Shown piece after piece: positions 12,301 to 25,700 of a DNA stretch of 64,000 bases. Source of the stretch: Macrostomum hystrix. Lineage: Eukaryota; Platyhelminthes; Macrostomidae. The stretch spans positions 3,999,001 through 4,063,000 of the forward strand of contig CATNEN010000002.1 in NCBI GenBank assembly GCA_950097015.1, in the 5' to 3' direction. Made by a program: the position numbers and the translations under genes. The notes beneath the pieces were generated by a model, which worked only from the letters and a program-made list of their open reading frames with translations, did not search any database and was not told the DNA's origin. How positions within the stretch are numbered: the first letter of the stretch is position 1; each line of letters begins with the position of its first letter.

Positions 12301-15300
12301 AACCTGCCTTCACTCCCTGCCTTCACCCCCTGCCTTCAGACCTTGCCTTCGCACCCTGCCTTCACACCCTACCTTCGCACCCTGCCTTCACCCCCTGCCT
12401 TCACACCCTGCCTGATTCCTACCTGATTCATTTATCTGGATTCCATCTGTGTTTTTTTAATTTTCCTTCTCTGTGACTACTCTATCGTATCTCTTGGGCT
12501 ACGCCTATTAGTCTATCCATTGTCACCTGTTGTATTATCCTAGCAAATTTTATTCCAATTATGAATAGTTTTACCTTAGATAGGTATAAGTCAGAGAAAA
12601 ATAAAAGACAAAAAAGTTTAAATTTAAATTTTATTTATATATATTTTTACTTTACTTATGGTAGAGTAACAAAAAAAATCTAATGTTATCTAACGATTAA
12701 CACTGAAAATTTTAACACTGGTGGAAAAATAACATTTAGGAGGCTTTACTTCTCATTATAAATAGTTCAAAACTATGCGATGCACTTTTATTGGACTTAC
12801 GCTTTAGTTTAAAATGCTACTAGTGCGTACTTGTCCATGCGATCAGCTAAATTGTTGTCGTTCTACAGTAGTACATGCTCACTTTACCCAGACTAAGTGA
12901 CTTGCCTAGACTGCGCCATTAAACAAATAAAAATCATCGACTTTTGCAGTTCTCCCTCCTAACCACACTGTGCTCAACTCAGTACTCGGCTGCGCTGCTC
13001 TCCGGGCGCAACTCGGCCGCATTGTCGGCTGGGAGCGCCCGAGACAGCCAGCTGTCTATGGTAAGGACCCCGTGTACTCAGAAAATCGCCTGCTGCCAAT
13101 GTATTCAAGAATAAATTTATATCCAAGTTTATTTTCAACTCACTACTACTTTGAGTAGTGCAATTGAGAATAGAAACTATTTCGCACGAAATGCAAATCA
13201 CTGCTACTAGAAGTAGTGCAATTGAGAGATGCAAACCTATTTCTCAAGAATAGCCAATCACTTTACGCTACAATTTGTAAAATTAAGAATTGAAACGATC
13301 TCTTAACGCATAAGAACAATGAAAAACTAAGGACTAAGTTTGAAACTTTCACTACGAATTAGAAAAAAAACACGGAAAGTAAAAACTTCTAAGAAAGTAA
13401 TGAAAATGTAAAAAAAGCAAGGGTGTTGCTTGTTTGCCTAACTAATCACAAATTACTTTCAATTGACCATTTATTTCTATCAATTATAATCGGAGTAACT
13501 TTTCAGTCTACTTGTGTGCCTAACATACCCTCCAATGCAAAAGATAAATTAATCATGATCAATACGATGTATATTATCTATTTTTTATTTATGCAGCATA
13601 ACATTTATTTCTTTTAATCACTGCATACATTGAAAAGTTCACTTTTGCTATAGAAAAAAATAATTTTTTTCAGCATCATGGTTAATTATTAAAAGTGAAT
13701 AAAAAATAATAAAGCACCGTTGCCTGGAGTGATTTTCTGCACCCGATGAAAATCCTTAAAATAAGTTATTTTTTAACGAAAAACTGTAGTCCAAAAGTTT
13801 ATAAAATAGTTTATTATGAAATAGCTTCAATTTAGAACAAAAAGTAAAATCTAGTTGTATTGATTAATACCAACCAGAAATTTAGTATATATAGAGTAGC
13901 ATTTCAACCCCCTTTTTAGATTTGCGCGGCGTAAGTTCAAAACTTTCGTAGATAGAATATTTAGGATTCTTTGTACTTACATTACTATATACGAAGTACT
14001 TCGTAGCATTTTTGTGTTCTTTGAACCGAATAAAATATGGACTTAGACTGCATAGCGTTTATAAAATAATCACCATCCAATCTTTTTATGCTCTTCTCTT
14101 CGTCATTCCCCATCAGAGTCCATCATTCTGTTCTTTCTTTCCCAAGCCCCACCTCCGAAACCTGCCAGCCAATCCGAACCGAGCCTACTAACACCCCCTA
14201 CCCCGCACGCGACAGCTGATGGACCAGCAGACGCAGACTCCGTGTCATCAGCAGACCCAGACGCCGAAGCAGTCCAACACGCCGTCAACCAGCGCTCTGG
14301 ATCTAACTGACGGACGCCTGTACGGCTCCGGGCACGGCTATCCCGGACATCATCACCATCATCACCACCCGGCTCTGCCCAGCTCGCTGGATCTGCGCAA
14401 CTCCGGCGGCGGCGTTGGAATCTCGAAGAAGCTCTGGCCTTACACCGCCCAGCGCGACGACGATCCGTTGCTGTCGCTGCAGCGAACCCTCACCGATCTG
14501 GAGGCCCGCGAGGAGGCCGCCGTACAGACACCGAAGCATCGCCGAACTCAAACGAGCTCGATTCCTACGCCGCCACCGCCCGCCCCGGTCACCAACGGCA
14601 AGCCAATGCGCGGTGTAGCCCTGCTGCACATCATCGATACTGTCAAGGACCTTCAGGATGAGCTGGCCGCTAGGCGCAGCCGCGAGGACAACCACATTCC
14701 CGCGTCCTTGTCACCGGCGTCAGCGGGCGCTGAGTCGATTCGTCGACCAGCAGAACGGCCGCTCGGCTTGTCCGAGGACAACCGACCGGTCGGTTCCTTG
14801 CGAGCCCGCAGTCTACCCCGTCAGCGGCCCACGGCCAGCGCTCTGGCACCGACGACTTCCGCGGCGCCGGCGTCTCAGGCTTCAAAGCCAAGGACCAGAT
14901 CGCCGAGTCCTCCGAGGCGGCGGTCAGCGGCTGCCACCCCGCAGCCTCAGCAGCCGCCGCCACCAACGATGCCTCAGCCGTTGATTGGAGGCATCGAAAA
15001 TCGGTACGGCCTGTCGCCGGAGAAGTTCGAGCGATTCATCCCAACTCGACCGCACTGGCGCTCTGAGGAGCCGCGGTTGCTATTGGCGACCAACGGGCAT
15101 TCAGAGCCGCCCCCGCCGCCGCCGCCACCGCAGCCTCAGGCGCCAACAGACACACGTAGGTTTGTTCGCGACTATCAGCAGATGCTGATGGAGCCGGGCA
15201 ATCAGAAGCAGCCAGCTCCAAGGCAGCAGGAGCAGCAGCTCAGTGACAGTCTGGGCAGGGCTGCTCGCACGGCTCGAGACATGCGAGAGGCCAGCAACCG

Positions 15301-18300
15301 GTTAAGAAAATCTGCAGCGGTTTAACATTTGGAACGCATCACGAGAAAATGTATTTGCTCAATGAATTTAGTACATTGATTGGTTTTTTAAACTGTTTCG
15401 CCAACACCGTCCAAACTGATCTATTGTAGAAAAACTCTATTTTTTCTAAACTTTACCTAGCTATACATTTGGCTGGCTACCAGATTTCTAACTCATTGCT
15501 CCATAATAAAACATTCAAATTTTTTAATGCATATGCATTCTATTTTACTGTTAGTAGTGTGCTCCGTCAGACTTAAGATTCGCTTTTTTAATAATGCGTT
15601 GAAAATTTGCTGGGCAAAACAAATTGTATAATGGCATGCTAAAAAATAGTAAATTGCGATCTAACGGAATCTTCAGGCATCACATTTCCAAGCTTACTCA
15701 CATTGGTGAGTGCTACTACTTACCTACTTGAAGTAGCGATATGCGCACATGCGAACTGTGTTACTATTTTTAGCGGAAAATATATTGTAGCTGTGATCTT
15801 TTTTCTACCTTGTCTTGTAACTGCTTAAACAATCTCACTGTTTTGCCTGTACTGTGTTGCTACTAGTTTTTCCACTGCCTGTTTTTTTAATCAAGCTTCT
15901 GTATTTTTTTAAAGAACTAGTTAATCTTGTCTGATTTATGAATTTATTAACTTCTTTTTCAGATCTAAGACAATGTCAGTTTGAGATGTAGATTAGACAA
16001 ATATGAGATCGATTCGATAACTAAATACAATCTGTAGATAGCACGAAGGTATGCGTACAGCTGTTCAGTCTATGGACAGGGGGACACCAGACCCACCCTC
16101 AATTACCCCAGCTGATGCTGGTACCCAATCAGTTTCTGAATGCTGCATCTAATAGATCACAGTTTCTAATTCATGACAAGCCCCTGTTGATCAGTGCCTT
16201 GTTTTGTCATTTATTCATTTCTGCATTCATCAGTTTCTATGCATGCTTCGTTGACATTGAAATCCGAGAAATCTCACACTAAGTAGGAACAGAAATTAAT
16301 TAAAATTAACTTTTTAAAAGCTTTCGTTATAAATTTTGTGTCAAAAAGCCACACAGTTAATTCCGACCTATTTTTCCAAGAAAACTGTTAAAAAATAACA
16401 GTTATTTCTGTACTGTCCTACTCTCAGTAGAGAGAATGAGTTTTACGTTTCTTTTAGAAAGTTCAGAATGTAATTTTTCCAACTTTTTTTCGAATTTCGT
16501 GTTATTTTTTGTTACAATTTGAAGTTACTTTTTTTCGCTAAAAAAATTAACTTGGCAATTTTTATGGTCAGAATAAAAATTTCACTTGCTTTGCTGTCGC
16601 TTGGTCTGTAGGGAAATCAAGAAATTAACAGCAGAAAACTATTTACTGTTTATTTAAGAATCAATACTAGTGCCTACTTAGAAGTGACATTTTTTCGATC
16701 ATAGTTAGGCTACAGTTTTCAAAAATAAAAATATTGTGACAGAACTTCTTTGCTCTTTCTAGCACAAAAAATATGCAAAACCTTTCTCCTTACTACTAAA
16801 AGTACTATTTTATATTTAGTAAGCACACGTCTGACGAATCAGGGTGAGAGGAGTGACAGACGGCAGAGATTAGAGAAGAGTGACAGATGGCATAGGGGAG
16901 AGAGAAGAGTGACAGACGGCAGAGATGAGAGAAGAGTGACAGACGGCAGAGATGAGAGAAGAGTGACAGACGGCAGAGATGAGAGAAGAGTGACAGACGG
17001 CAGAGATGAGAGAAGAGTGACAGACGGCAGAGGCGAGAGAGAAGAGTGACAGACGGCAGAGGGGAGAGAGAAGAGTGACAGACGGCAGAGGCGAGAGAGA
17101 AGAGTGACAGACGGCAGAGGGGAGAGAGAAGAGTGACAGACGGCAGAGGGAGAGAGAAGAGTGACACACGGCAGAGGCGAGAGAGAAGAGTGACAGACGG
17201 CAGAGGGGAGAGAGAAGAGTGACAGAAGGCAGAGGGGAGAGAGAAGAGTGACAGACGGCAGAGGCGAGAGAGAAGAGTGACAGACGGCAGAGGCGAGAGA
17301 GAAGAGTGACAGACGGCAGAGGGGAGAGAGAAGAGTGACAGACGGCAGAGGGGAGAGAGAAGAGTGACAGACGGCAGAGGCGAGAGAGAAGAGTGACAGA
17401 CGGCAGAGGGGAGAGAGAAGAGTGACAGACGGCAGAGGGGAATTTAGAATTTAGATTTATGAGGCAAAGCAGTTTCAAAAGTTTAGACTCTGGCATGGCC
17501 TTAATAAACTGTTCTGACGAAAAAGTGCAATCGTGCTGTCATTTGGCAGCCAACTGAGAACGGCTGTTACTGGAGATTTTGCACTTCCTGTTCTAAAGTG
17601 GTTGACGAAAGAATCGAGCATTCTTAGCTTAAGCTGAGACTGGCTGCAGAAAACTATTTCCTTTTTATTGCCTGTACCGCGAACCGTGCGTCTCCTTGCT
17701 GCCCAGAAAGTTGTCCTATGGTTCAGAGTACGGTACTATAGTTGGCCGCTTTAAACATTTAGTGGGGTGTAAAGCTGGACTCTTAATGCTTATGCTAAAT
17801 GATGATTTATGTTTGCTCTGGAAAGTTTTTATGTAACTCAAATACAATTAGTGTGTGAATTTATGAGGAGGGTGGGTGAATGGATGAGGAGAGTGGGTGA
17901 ATGGATGAGGAGAGTGTGTGAATGGATGAGGAGTGTGTGAATGGATGAGGATAGTGTGTGAATGGATGAGGATAGTGTGTGAATGGATGAGGAGAGTGTG
18001 TGAATGGATGAGGAGAGTGGGTGAATGGATGAGGAGAGTGGGTGAATGGATGAGGAGAGTGTGTGAATGGATGAGGAGAGTGTGTGAATCGATGAGGATA
18101 GTGTGTGAATGGATGTGGTGGGTGTGTGAATTAAGACAGAGTGTATGCTTAAAGTACAAAGGTAGTGCTTTGCCAATTTCCTGAAGGCCTGTTTAACTCA
18201 GTCATAGTGAGATCATGCAGCTAAGATGCATATTTGGTAAACTTACTCATCTTTTTGGAAACTTTTCAACTTCAAGAGATCAACGCGGAAGAATTGCTTG

Positions 18301-19701
18301 GTGTCTGCTTTTGCAAACTGAGTAAGAATGACATACTACCTTCCCACCTCTGCATCGCGCAGCCTTTGCCATTGGCGCTAGGGGGTGCTCAGTCGTGTGT
18401 ACTTCATTTCTCCTGCCTCTTGGCTGCAACAATGCATTTGCATTTGCCCTGTACTTCAGTACCGTCTGCTTCTAGGCAGACAGAAATGAAGACATTGGGG
18501 CGAACTGGGATGAAAGAGATTAAATGGGATGGAGAGAATTTTAAACAAATTGTAAATTTGCTTAACAAAAAGTTATTCATTTTTTCAAGGCAACGCTTGT
18601 CTTGCATCGATTCGTGACCTCACAAGATTAACATGCCTTCTCATCTACCTGTCTAACTGCCTTCTCATCTACTGGTCTACCTGCCTTCTCATCTACTGGT
18701 CTACCTGCCTTCTCATCTACCTGTCTAACTGCCTTCTCGTCTACTGGTCTACCTGCCTTCTCATCTACTGGTCTACCTGCCTTCTCATCTACTGGTCTAC
18801 CTGCCTTCTCATCTACTGGTCTACCTGCCTTCTCATCTACTGGTCTACCTGCCTTCTCATCTACTGGTCTACCTGCCTTCTCATCTACTGGTCTACCTGC
18901 CTTCTCATCTACCTGTCTAACTGCCTTCTCGTCTACTGGTCTACCTGCCTTCTCATCTACTGGTCTACCTGCCTTCTCATCTACTGGTCTACCTGCCTTC
19001 TCATCTACTGGTCTACCTGCCTTCTCATCTACTGGTCTACCTGCCTTCTCATCTACTGGTCTACCTGCCTTCTCATCTACTGGTCTACCTGCTTTCTTAT
19101 CTACCTGTCCATATATAAGTGCCTCCTTATCTATATCTACCTATCTCCCAGCCGTCTCATCTGCTAGTTTACCGTTAAATCTATTTATCAACCTACCTTA
19201 CACGCCTGCTTACTTCCCCATATACCCACTCTCTTAATATTTGTCTACCTTGTAAAGTAATGAGCGGATATTTTATAGCATTTTTATATAATTGATGATT
19301 TTAATGACATTGTTGGAGGGCTCAACTCGCCCTACTCTCGCCCTCCCTCCGTCTCCCTCATCTCCTCTCTCTCCCATTTTCTTGCTTCTCTGCGTCCCTA
19401 TCCCATAGGCGTTGGCGGATAACTCATTGTACAAAGTGCGTCTGTTGAAAAAAAAACTGCCTTTTCATCCCAATCCCCATCCTACCTCAGCGTTCCCCCT
19501 CCCCTGAAAGACAGACCAATGCAGTGAGGAGAAAAAGGTTGAAAACATAAGGCTGCTTATGTTATATACGGCAAGACGTCACATTCTGCGACAGGGATCG
19601 GAAACCACTTAAAGATCCGATCGATCTGATAGATATATTATTACAATTCAATAATGGGCAATCAGCCCACGTCAGAGAGTCGAAAGTTGAGCCAGACTCA
19701 A

Positions 19702-19735
<34 letters not shown>

Positions 19736-22700
19736 CAGCTGGTCATTTTGTGTCTGCTCAAAGAGATCAGCGCCGATTAACTGAGAACATGCCTTACAGG
19801 CCGCTGCAGCGAAGACTAGAGCGTGGACTTCTAAGACGAAGACGAGCAGTGTCTGCTGCTGATCTTGTGAGACAGTAGATGGTGGACTGTGAGACAGTAG
19901 ATGGTGGACTGTGAGACAGTAGATGGTGGACTGTGAGACAGTAGATGGTGGACTGTGAGACAGCAGATGGTGGACTGTGAGACAGTAGATGGTGGACTGT
20001 GAGACAGCAGATGGTGGACTGTAAGACAGTAGATGGTAGACTGTGAGACAGCAGATGGTGGACTGTGAGACAGTAGATGGTAGACTGTGAGACAGTAGAT
20101 GGCAGACTGTGAGACAGTAGATGGTGGACTGTGAGACAGTAGATGGTGGACTGTGAGACAGCAGATGGTGGACTGTGAGACAGTAGATGGTAGACTGTGA
20201 GACAGCAGATGGTAGACTGTGAGACAGTAGATGGCAGACTGTGAGACAGCAGATGGTAGACTGTGAGACAGTAGATGGTGGACTGTGAGACAGTAGATGG
20301 TGGACTGTGAGACAGTAGATGGTGGACTGTGAGACAGTAGATGGTGGACTGTGAGACAGTAGATGGTGGACTGTGAGACAGTAGATGGTGGACTGTGAGA
20401 CAGTAGATGGTGGACTGTGAGACAGCAGATGGTGGACTGTGAGACAGTAGATGGTGGACTGTGAGACAGCAGATGGTGGACTGTGAGACAGTAGATGGTG
20501 GACTGTGAGACAGTAGATGGTGGACTGTGAGACAGTAGATGGTGGACTGTGAGACAGCAGATGGTGGACTGTGAGACAGTAGATGGTAGACTGTGAGACA
20601 GCAGATGGTAGACTGTGAGACAGTAGATGGCAGACTGTGAGACAGCAGATGGTAGACTGTGAGACAGTAGATGGTAGACTGTTAGACAGTAGATGGCAGA
20701 CTGTGAGACAGTAGATGGTAGACTGTGAGACAGTAGATGGCAGACTGTGAGACAGCAGATGGTAGACTGTGAGACAGCAGATGGTAGACTGTGAGACAGT
20801 AGATGGCAGACTGTGAGACAGTAGATGGTAGACTGTGAGACAGAAGATGGTAGACTGTGAGACAGTAGATGGTAGACTGTGAGACAGTAGATGGTAGACT
20901 GTGAGGTAGATGATAGACCATATGAGGCGATGAAAGATTGTAAAAAAGGTCTTCATTGATCTCTGTGTCTAAAACTATTTTTGTCTTATATCTTCTCGTC
21001 TTCTGTGTTAAATGATTGCCGTGTTCGCAAGATCAATTTCGCTTCAAACCAAACAAACAAACAGAGCTTGTTACCGGAGGTTGAGCTACTGGAGTCGAGT
21101 CTGAGCAGTCTTCAAGATGTCGCCCGTTCGCTGATTGACATCTCCGAGTCTCCGTCGTTGCGAGCGGAGGTGCAGCGAAACCTAAAGTGAGTTACTGCCG
21201 ATTTCTAAGCAAATTGCTAGTCACGGGATCTGATGCAGGGGCGGTGTCTGGGATCTGATGCAGGGGTGGTGTCTGGGATCTGATGTAGGGGTGGTGTCTG
21301 GGATCTGATGTAGGGGTGGTGTCTGGGATCTGATGCAGGGGTGGTGTCTGGGATCTGATGCAGGGGTGGTGTCTGGGATCTGATGCAGGGGTGGTGTCTG
21401 GGATCTGATGCAGGGGTGGTGTCTGGGATCTGATGCAGGGGTGGTGTCTGGGATCTGATGCAGGGGTGGTGTCTGGGATCTGATGCAGGGGTGGTGTCTG
21501 GGATCTGATGCAGGGGTGGTGTCTGGGATCTGATGCAGGGGTGGTGTCTGGGATCTGATGCAGGGGTGGTGTCTGGGATCTGATGCAGGGGTGGTGTATG
21601 GGATCTGATGCAGGGGTGGTGTCTGGGATCTGATGCAGGGGTGGTGTCTGGGATCTGATGCAGGGGTGGTGTCTGGGATCTGATGCAGGGGTGGTGTCTG
21701 GGATCTGATGCAGGGGTGGTGTCTGGGATCTGATGCAGGGGTGGTGTCTGGGATCTGATGCAGGGGTGGTGTCTGGGATCTGATGCAGGGGTGGTGTCTG
21801 GGATCTGATGCAGGGGTGGTGTCTGGGATCTGATGCAGGGGTGGTGTCTGGGATCTGATGCAGGGGTGGTGTATGGGATCTGATGCAGGGGTGGTGTCTG
21901 GGATCTGATGCAGGGGTGGTGTCTGGGATCTGATGCAGGGGTGGTGTCTGGGATCTGATGCAGGGGTGGTGTCTGGGATCTGATGCAGGGGTGGTGTCTG
22001 GGATCTGATGCAGGGGTGGTGTCTGGGATCTGATGCAGGGGTGGTGTCTGGGATCTGATGCAGGGGTGGTGTCTGGGATCTGATGCAGGGGTGGTGTCTG
22101 GGATCTGATGCAGGGGTGGTGTCTGGGATCTGATGCAGGGGTGGTGTCTGGGATCTGATGCAGGGGTGGTGTCTGGGATCTGATGCAGGGGTGGTGTCTG
22201 GGATCTGATGCAGGGGTGGTGTCTGGGATCTGATGCAGGGGTGGTGTCTGGGATCTGATGTAGGAGTGGTGTCTGGATCTGATGCAGGGGTGGTGTCTGG
22301 GATCTGATGCAGGGGTGGTGTCTGGGATCTGATGCAGGGGTGGTGTCTGGGATCTGATGTAGGGGTGGTGTGAGCGGAAACTGGTGATATTGTTGGTTAA
22401 ATCATTTTCAGTGAGTCAGCCAGTCAGACAGTGGAAATCCGGTCTCGCTTGGACAACCAGCTGGCGGAGCTGCAGCCGCTGGCTGAGGAATACCGCCTGC
22501 TTGAATCCGACGGTCGGCTGCTCTGCGACTCCATGCGGCTGCACCTGGCGGAGGCGGCCCGTCCGGTTGAATCGCTGCCGCTGGAGGCGGAGGCCATTCA
22601 GAAGCTGATCGATGAGCACAAGGTGACATTTTTGTTAAAGCCTTTTAAAAGTACATTCTAACCAAGAGATCTAGAGCTCAAATAGTGGCGACCGCACAGT

Positions 22701-25700
22701 CCATGGACAGAACTGGGGACGTGAAACCACCTAATTTATCTTAGGTGTCGTATTTATCTTTCGGCTGTAAAAATTACATTTTCGAATAAAAATCACACCA
22801 TTCTCAGAAATTAAAGTGCATTTTCGCTAACTAAAGTACATCCCTATCAAAAAGTACAATCTGTCACGTGATCTTAAACTTTCTTCTACATAAACACTCT
22901 TGGGGGGTGAGTGGCTGAGCGGTTATCGCGTTTGCCTCTCGCACCGCGGTCCCTAAGTTCGATTCCACGGCGAGGCCACATTTATTTGGGACGCTGCCGC
23001 GGAGAGAAGGCTTGGTGGCTTGTCGTGCAATTTACGCCCTTGAGGGCCAACCTCCAAAGAATAGTTCGAGTGTACATTGCCTGACGATGAGAAAGTCAGG
23101 GCAGATGTACACACGTGTGAGTGTGAGCCTGTGTACAGTATCTGTGTGCGTGTGTGCTCAGGAGTCAGCGAAATGGGCAGAATTGTCTCCTCGCTGGCTG
23201 CAGGTCTAGTGTCGCCAAATGATGTGCCATTGCCCGCAGCCTTCCTGAAATCATTACTGTTATTGTTCTTAATATTTATTTTATTTTTATTATCATTATT
23301 TTATTGAGACACTTCACAACAGCGTGTCACGAAAAAATTCGAAACCTAATTCGCAGATTCGAACTGCCGACCTACTAGACAATTGTCGCCGATCCCTGAC
23401 AAGTTTAATCGATCGGTCTCGCCGGCTAGTCAAACGTTTGCCACCGTCGGCAGCGACAATGTCCGCTGAACGGGCCGCCCTTCGTCGGCGCGGCTCCGAC
23501 GCTGAGCAGCTTCTGTCGGCGACAACCGCGGCCACCGCCGAGCGCGGTCGTCAGCTGGCCTCGGCGCTGGAAGTCAGGCGCCGGTTCGAATCCGAGCTGG
23601 ACGACTGCGCCAGCCGAATCCATCGTGCTGAAGTGAAAATCTTCGCCGAGCTGCAAAGCATCGACAGCGGCTTCGGCGAGGCCGAAATCTCGTCAAAAAT
23701 TCGTCTGGCTTTGGACGAAGTGAAATCGTTGGCTGATCAACTGACCCTGCTGCGCGAGCTTCAACGCCGAGTGCTGGTTACGACGACAACCGTCAGCGAT
23801 GTCAGCGACGATCGGGCGATTGAGGCTGACGCGTATTTGACCACAGAGAAGACGCTGAGCGACTTGGAGGAGAGGTACTCCGGCGGCTTCAAAACTGCTT
23901 AGCAGTAGAATGACCATGGGGAAATGGCGAAAACCCTTCCACAATATTCAACCATTGGCCATGCAAATCCAGAACACGGGCTAAAATTTTCCGCTCTATC
24001 CGATGAGACGACTTCCAGAATCACTAAAAATCGGCATCGTCGAGATATTCAACGAATCTCGTCGTTGGGATGTCTGGTCTCTAATAAAAAAACTAATTTA
24101 GGCTAAATAAATGTCCCGACGATGCTGACGCGGACGACTATGAAAGTTTATCGTGAAGGCTGGAAAAAATTTTATTCAGATGGGGGGACTTTCACGAAAA
24201 TCGGTCATTCGGCTTGGAAGCTGTCCTGAAACAGGCAGTGGGTATTTGAAATTCCCATCCCGTGGCTTTTCCCTTGGGAGATTTACAGCGGTCTTTCTCC
24301 TCTTAATCAAGGACCCCTAGTTACTGAGTGTTTTCTGTGTTGTTTCAGGAGCTGCGTTTATTTTAGTCACCAATGCATAAGGGAAACTGCGAGATGTCAA
24401 AGCTTCCACTTTCAGGTGTTTAACAGTAATATGAAATTGATGATTTCACAAAAATGCTTGACGGAGACAGTAGACAGTAGATGGTAGACTGTGAGACAGT
24501 AGATGGTAGACTGTGAGACAGTAGATGGTAGACTGTGAGACAGTAGATTGTAGACTGTGAGACAGTAGATGGCAGACTGTGAGACAGTAGATGGTAGACT
24601 GTGAGACAGTAGATGGCAGACTGTGAGACAGTAGATGGCAGACTGTGAGACAGTAGATGGTAGACTGTGCGACAGCAGATAGTAGACTGTGAGACAGTAG
24701 ATGGTGGACTGTGAGACAGTAGATGGTGGACTGTGAGACAGTAGATGGCAGACTGTGAGACAGTAGATGGTGGACTGTGAGACAGCAGATAGTAGACTGT
24801 GAGACAGCAGATGGTAGACTGTGAGACAGTAGATGGTGGACTGTGAGACAGCAGATAGTAGACTGTGAGACAGTAGATGGTAGACTGTGAGACAGTAGAT
24901 GGTAGACTGTGAGACAGTAGAAGGTAGACTGTGAGACAGTAGATGGTAGACTGTGAGACAGTAGATGGTAGATTGTGAGACAGTAGATGGTAGACTGTGA
25001 GACAGTAGATGGTAGACTGTGCGACAGTAGATGGTTGACACAGTAGCTAAATTTGGGCAGGAAAAGTGAAGATCTCCGTTGTGTATTTTTCGAAAAAAGC
25101 ATCCCCTTTCAACTTTTTCTAAGAAACGTAGTTTCCCGTCCTTTTACTCCTAGTGGTTCCCTGTTTATTTAACTGCTCATTTCAACCGCTCCTTCTGTCA
25201 GGCACGCCAGACTCGGTCACCAAGCTGTGGCACTCCGGGCACGTCAGCGACAGGCTCACGTTGACGCAGCCGCAGCTCGCGAGCAGCTGGACAAGGCGGC
25301 GGCTTGGATATGCGATGCCGAGGCCGAACTAGCCAGCCAGGATTCTATGAAAGATTCCGATAACAATTTTGGTCAAATTGAAACCGAATCAATGCAGCGA
25401 CAGTTGCGTAGAATGCGCGAACTCGAAGCGGCCGGGCGTGGCATCGGCGACTTGCTCAACGGTGTTGCCGGAGCTGGCGCAGGCGGCGAGATTCAAAGCC
25501 TTCGCGAACGGCTGGATAAGTGAGTGAAGATTTAGAATAAAATGTTTCTATTTCTACTGTAAGCAGAGTAGTGCAGATTTTGCATCTGGTTTTTGCTAGG
25601 GAATTTTTATTACGCTTGTAAAAAATCTTCATTTGTTCTATAACTGTGGGGCTTCAAATTTGCCTAAGATTGTTTTGGAACAAGGGCGAGATCGCAGCAG

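Noticed and set aside
11887-12476. Pro/His/Leu-rich + strand ORFs
   Set aside because: Open in several frames because the 13-nt unit has no stops; no splice signals at its ends.
18234-18617. ORF with KLSKNDILPSHLC
   Set aside because: AT-rich, unlike neighbouring exon composition, with no matching acceptor and donor in phase.
19562-20956. 464-codon minus-strand ORF (VYHLLSHS repeats)
   Set aside because: The 22-nt unit cycles through frames and leaves one long open path; composition is purely repeat-derived.
21225-22372. CRISPR-like regular repeats
   Set aside because: Direct tandem units without unique spacers, in an animal intron.
22903-22985. Functional tRNA-Ser/Leu-like gene
   Set aside because: The tRNA-like stretch is the head of a repeated SINE with a long body and AT-rich tail; the acceptor stem does not close.
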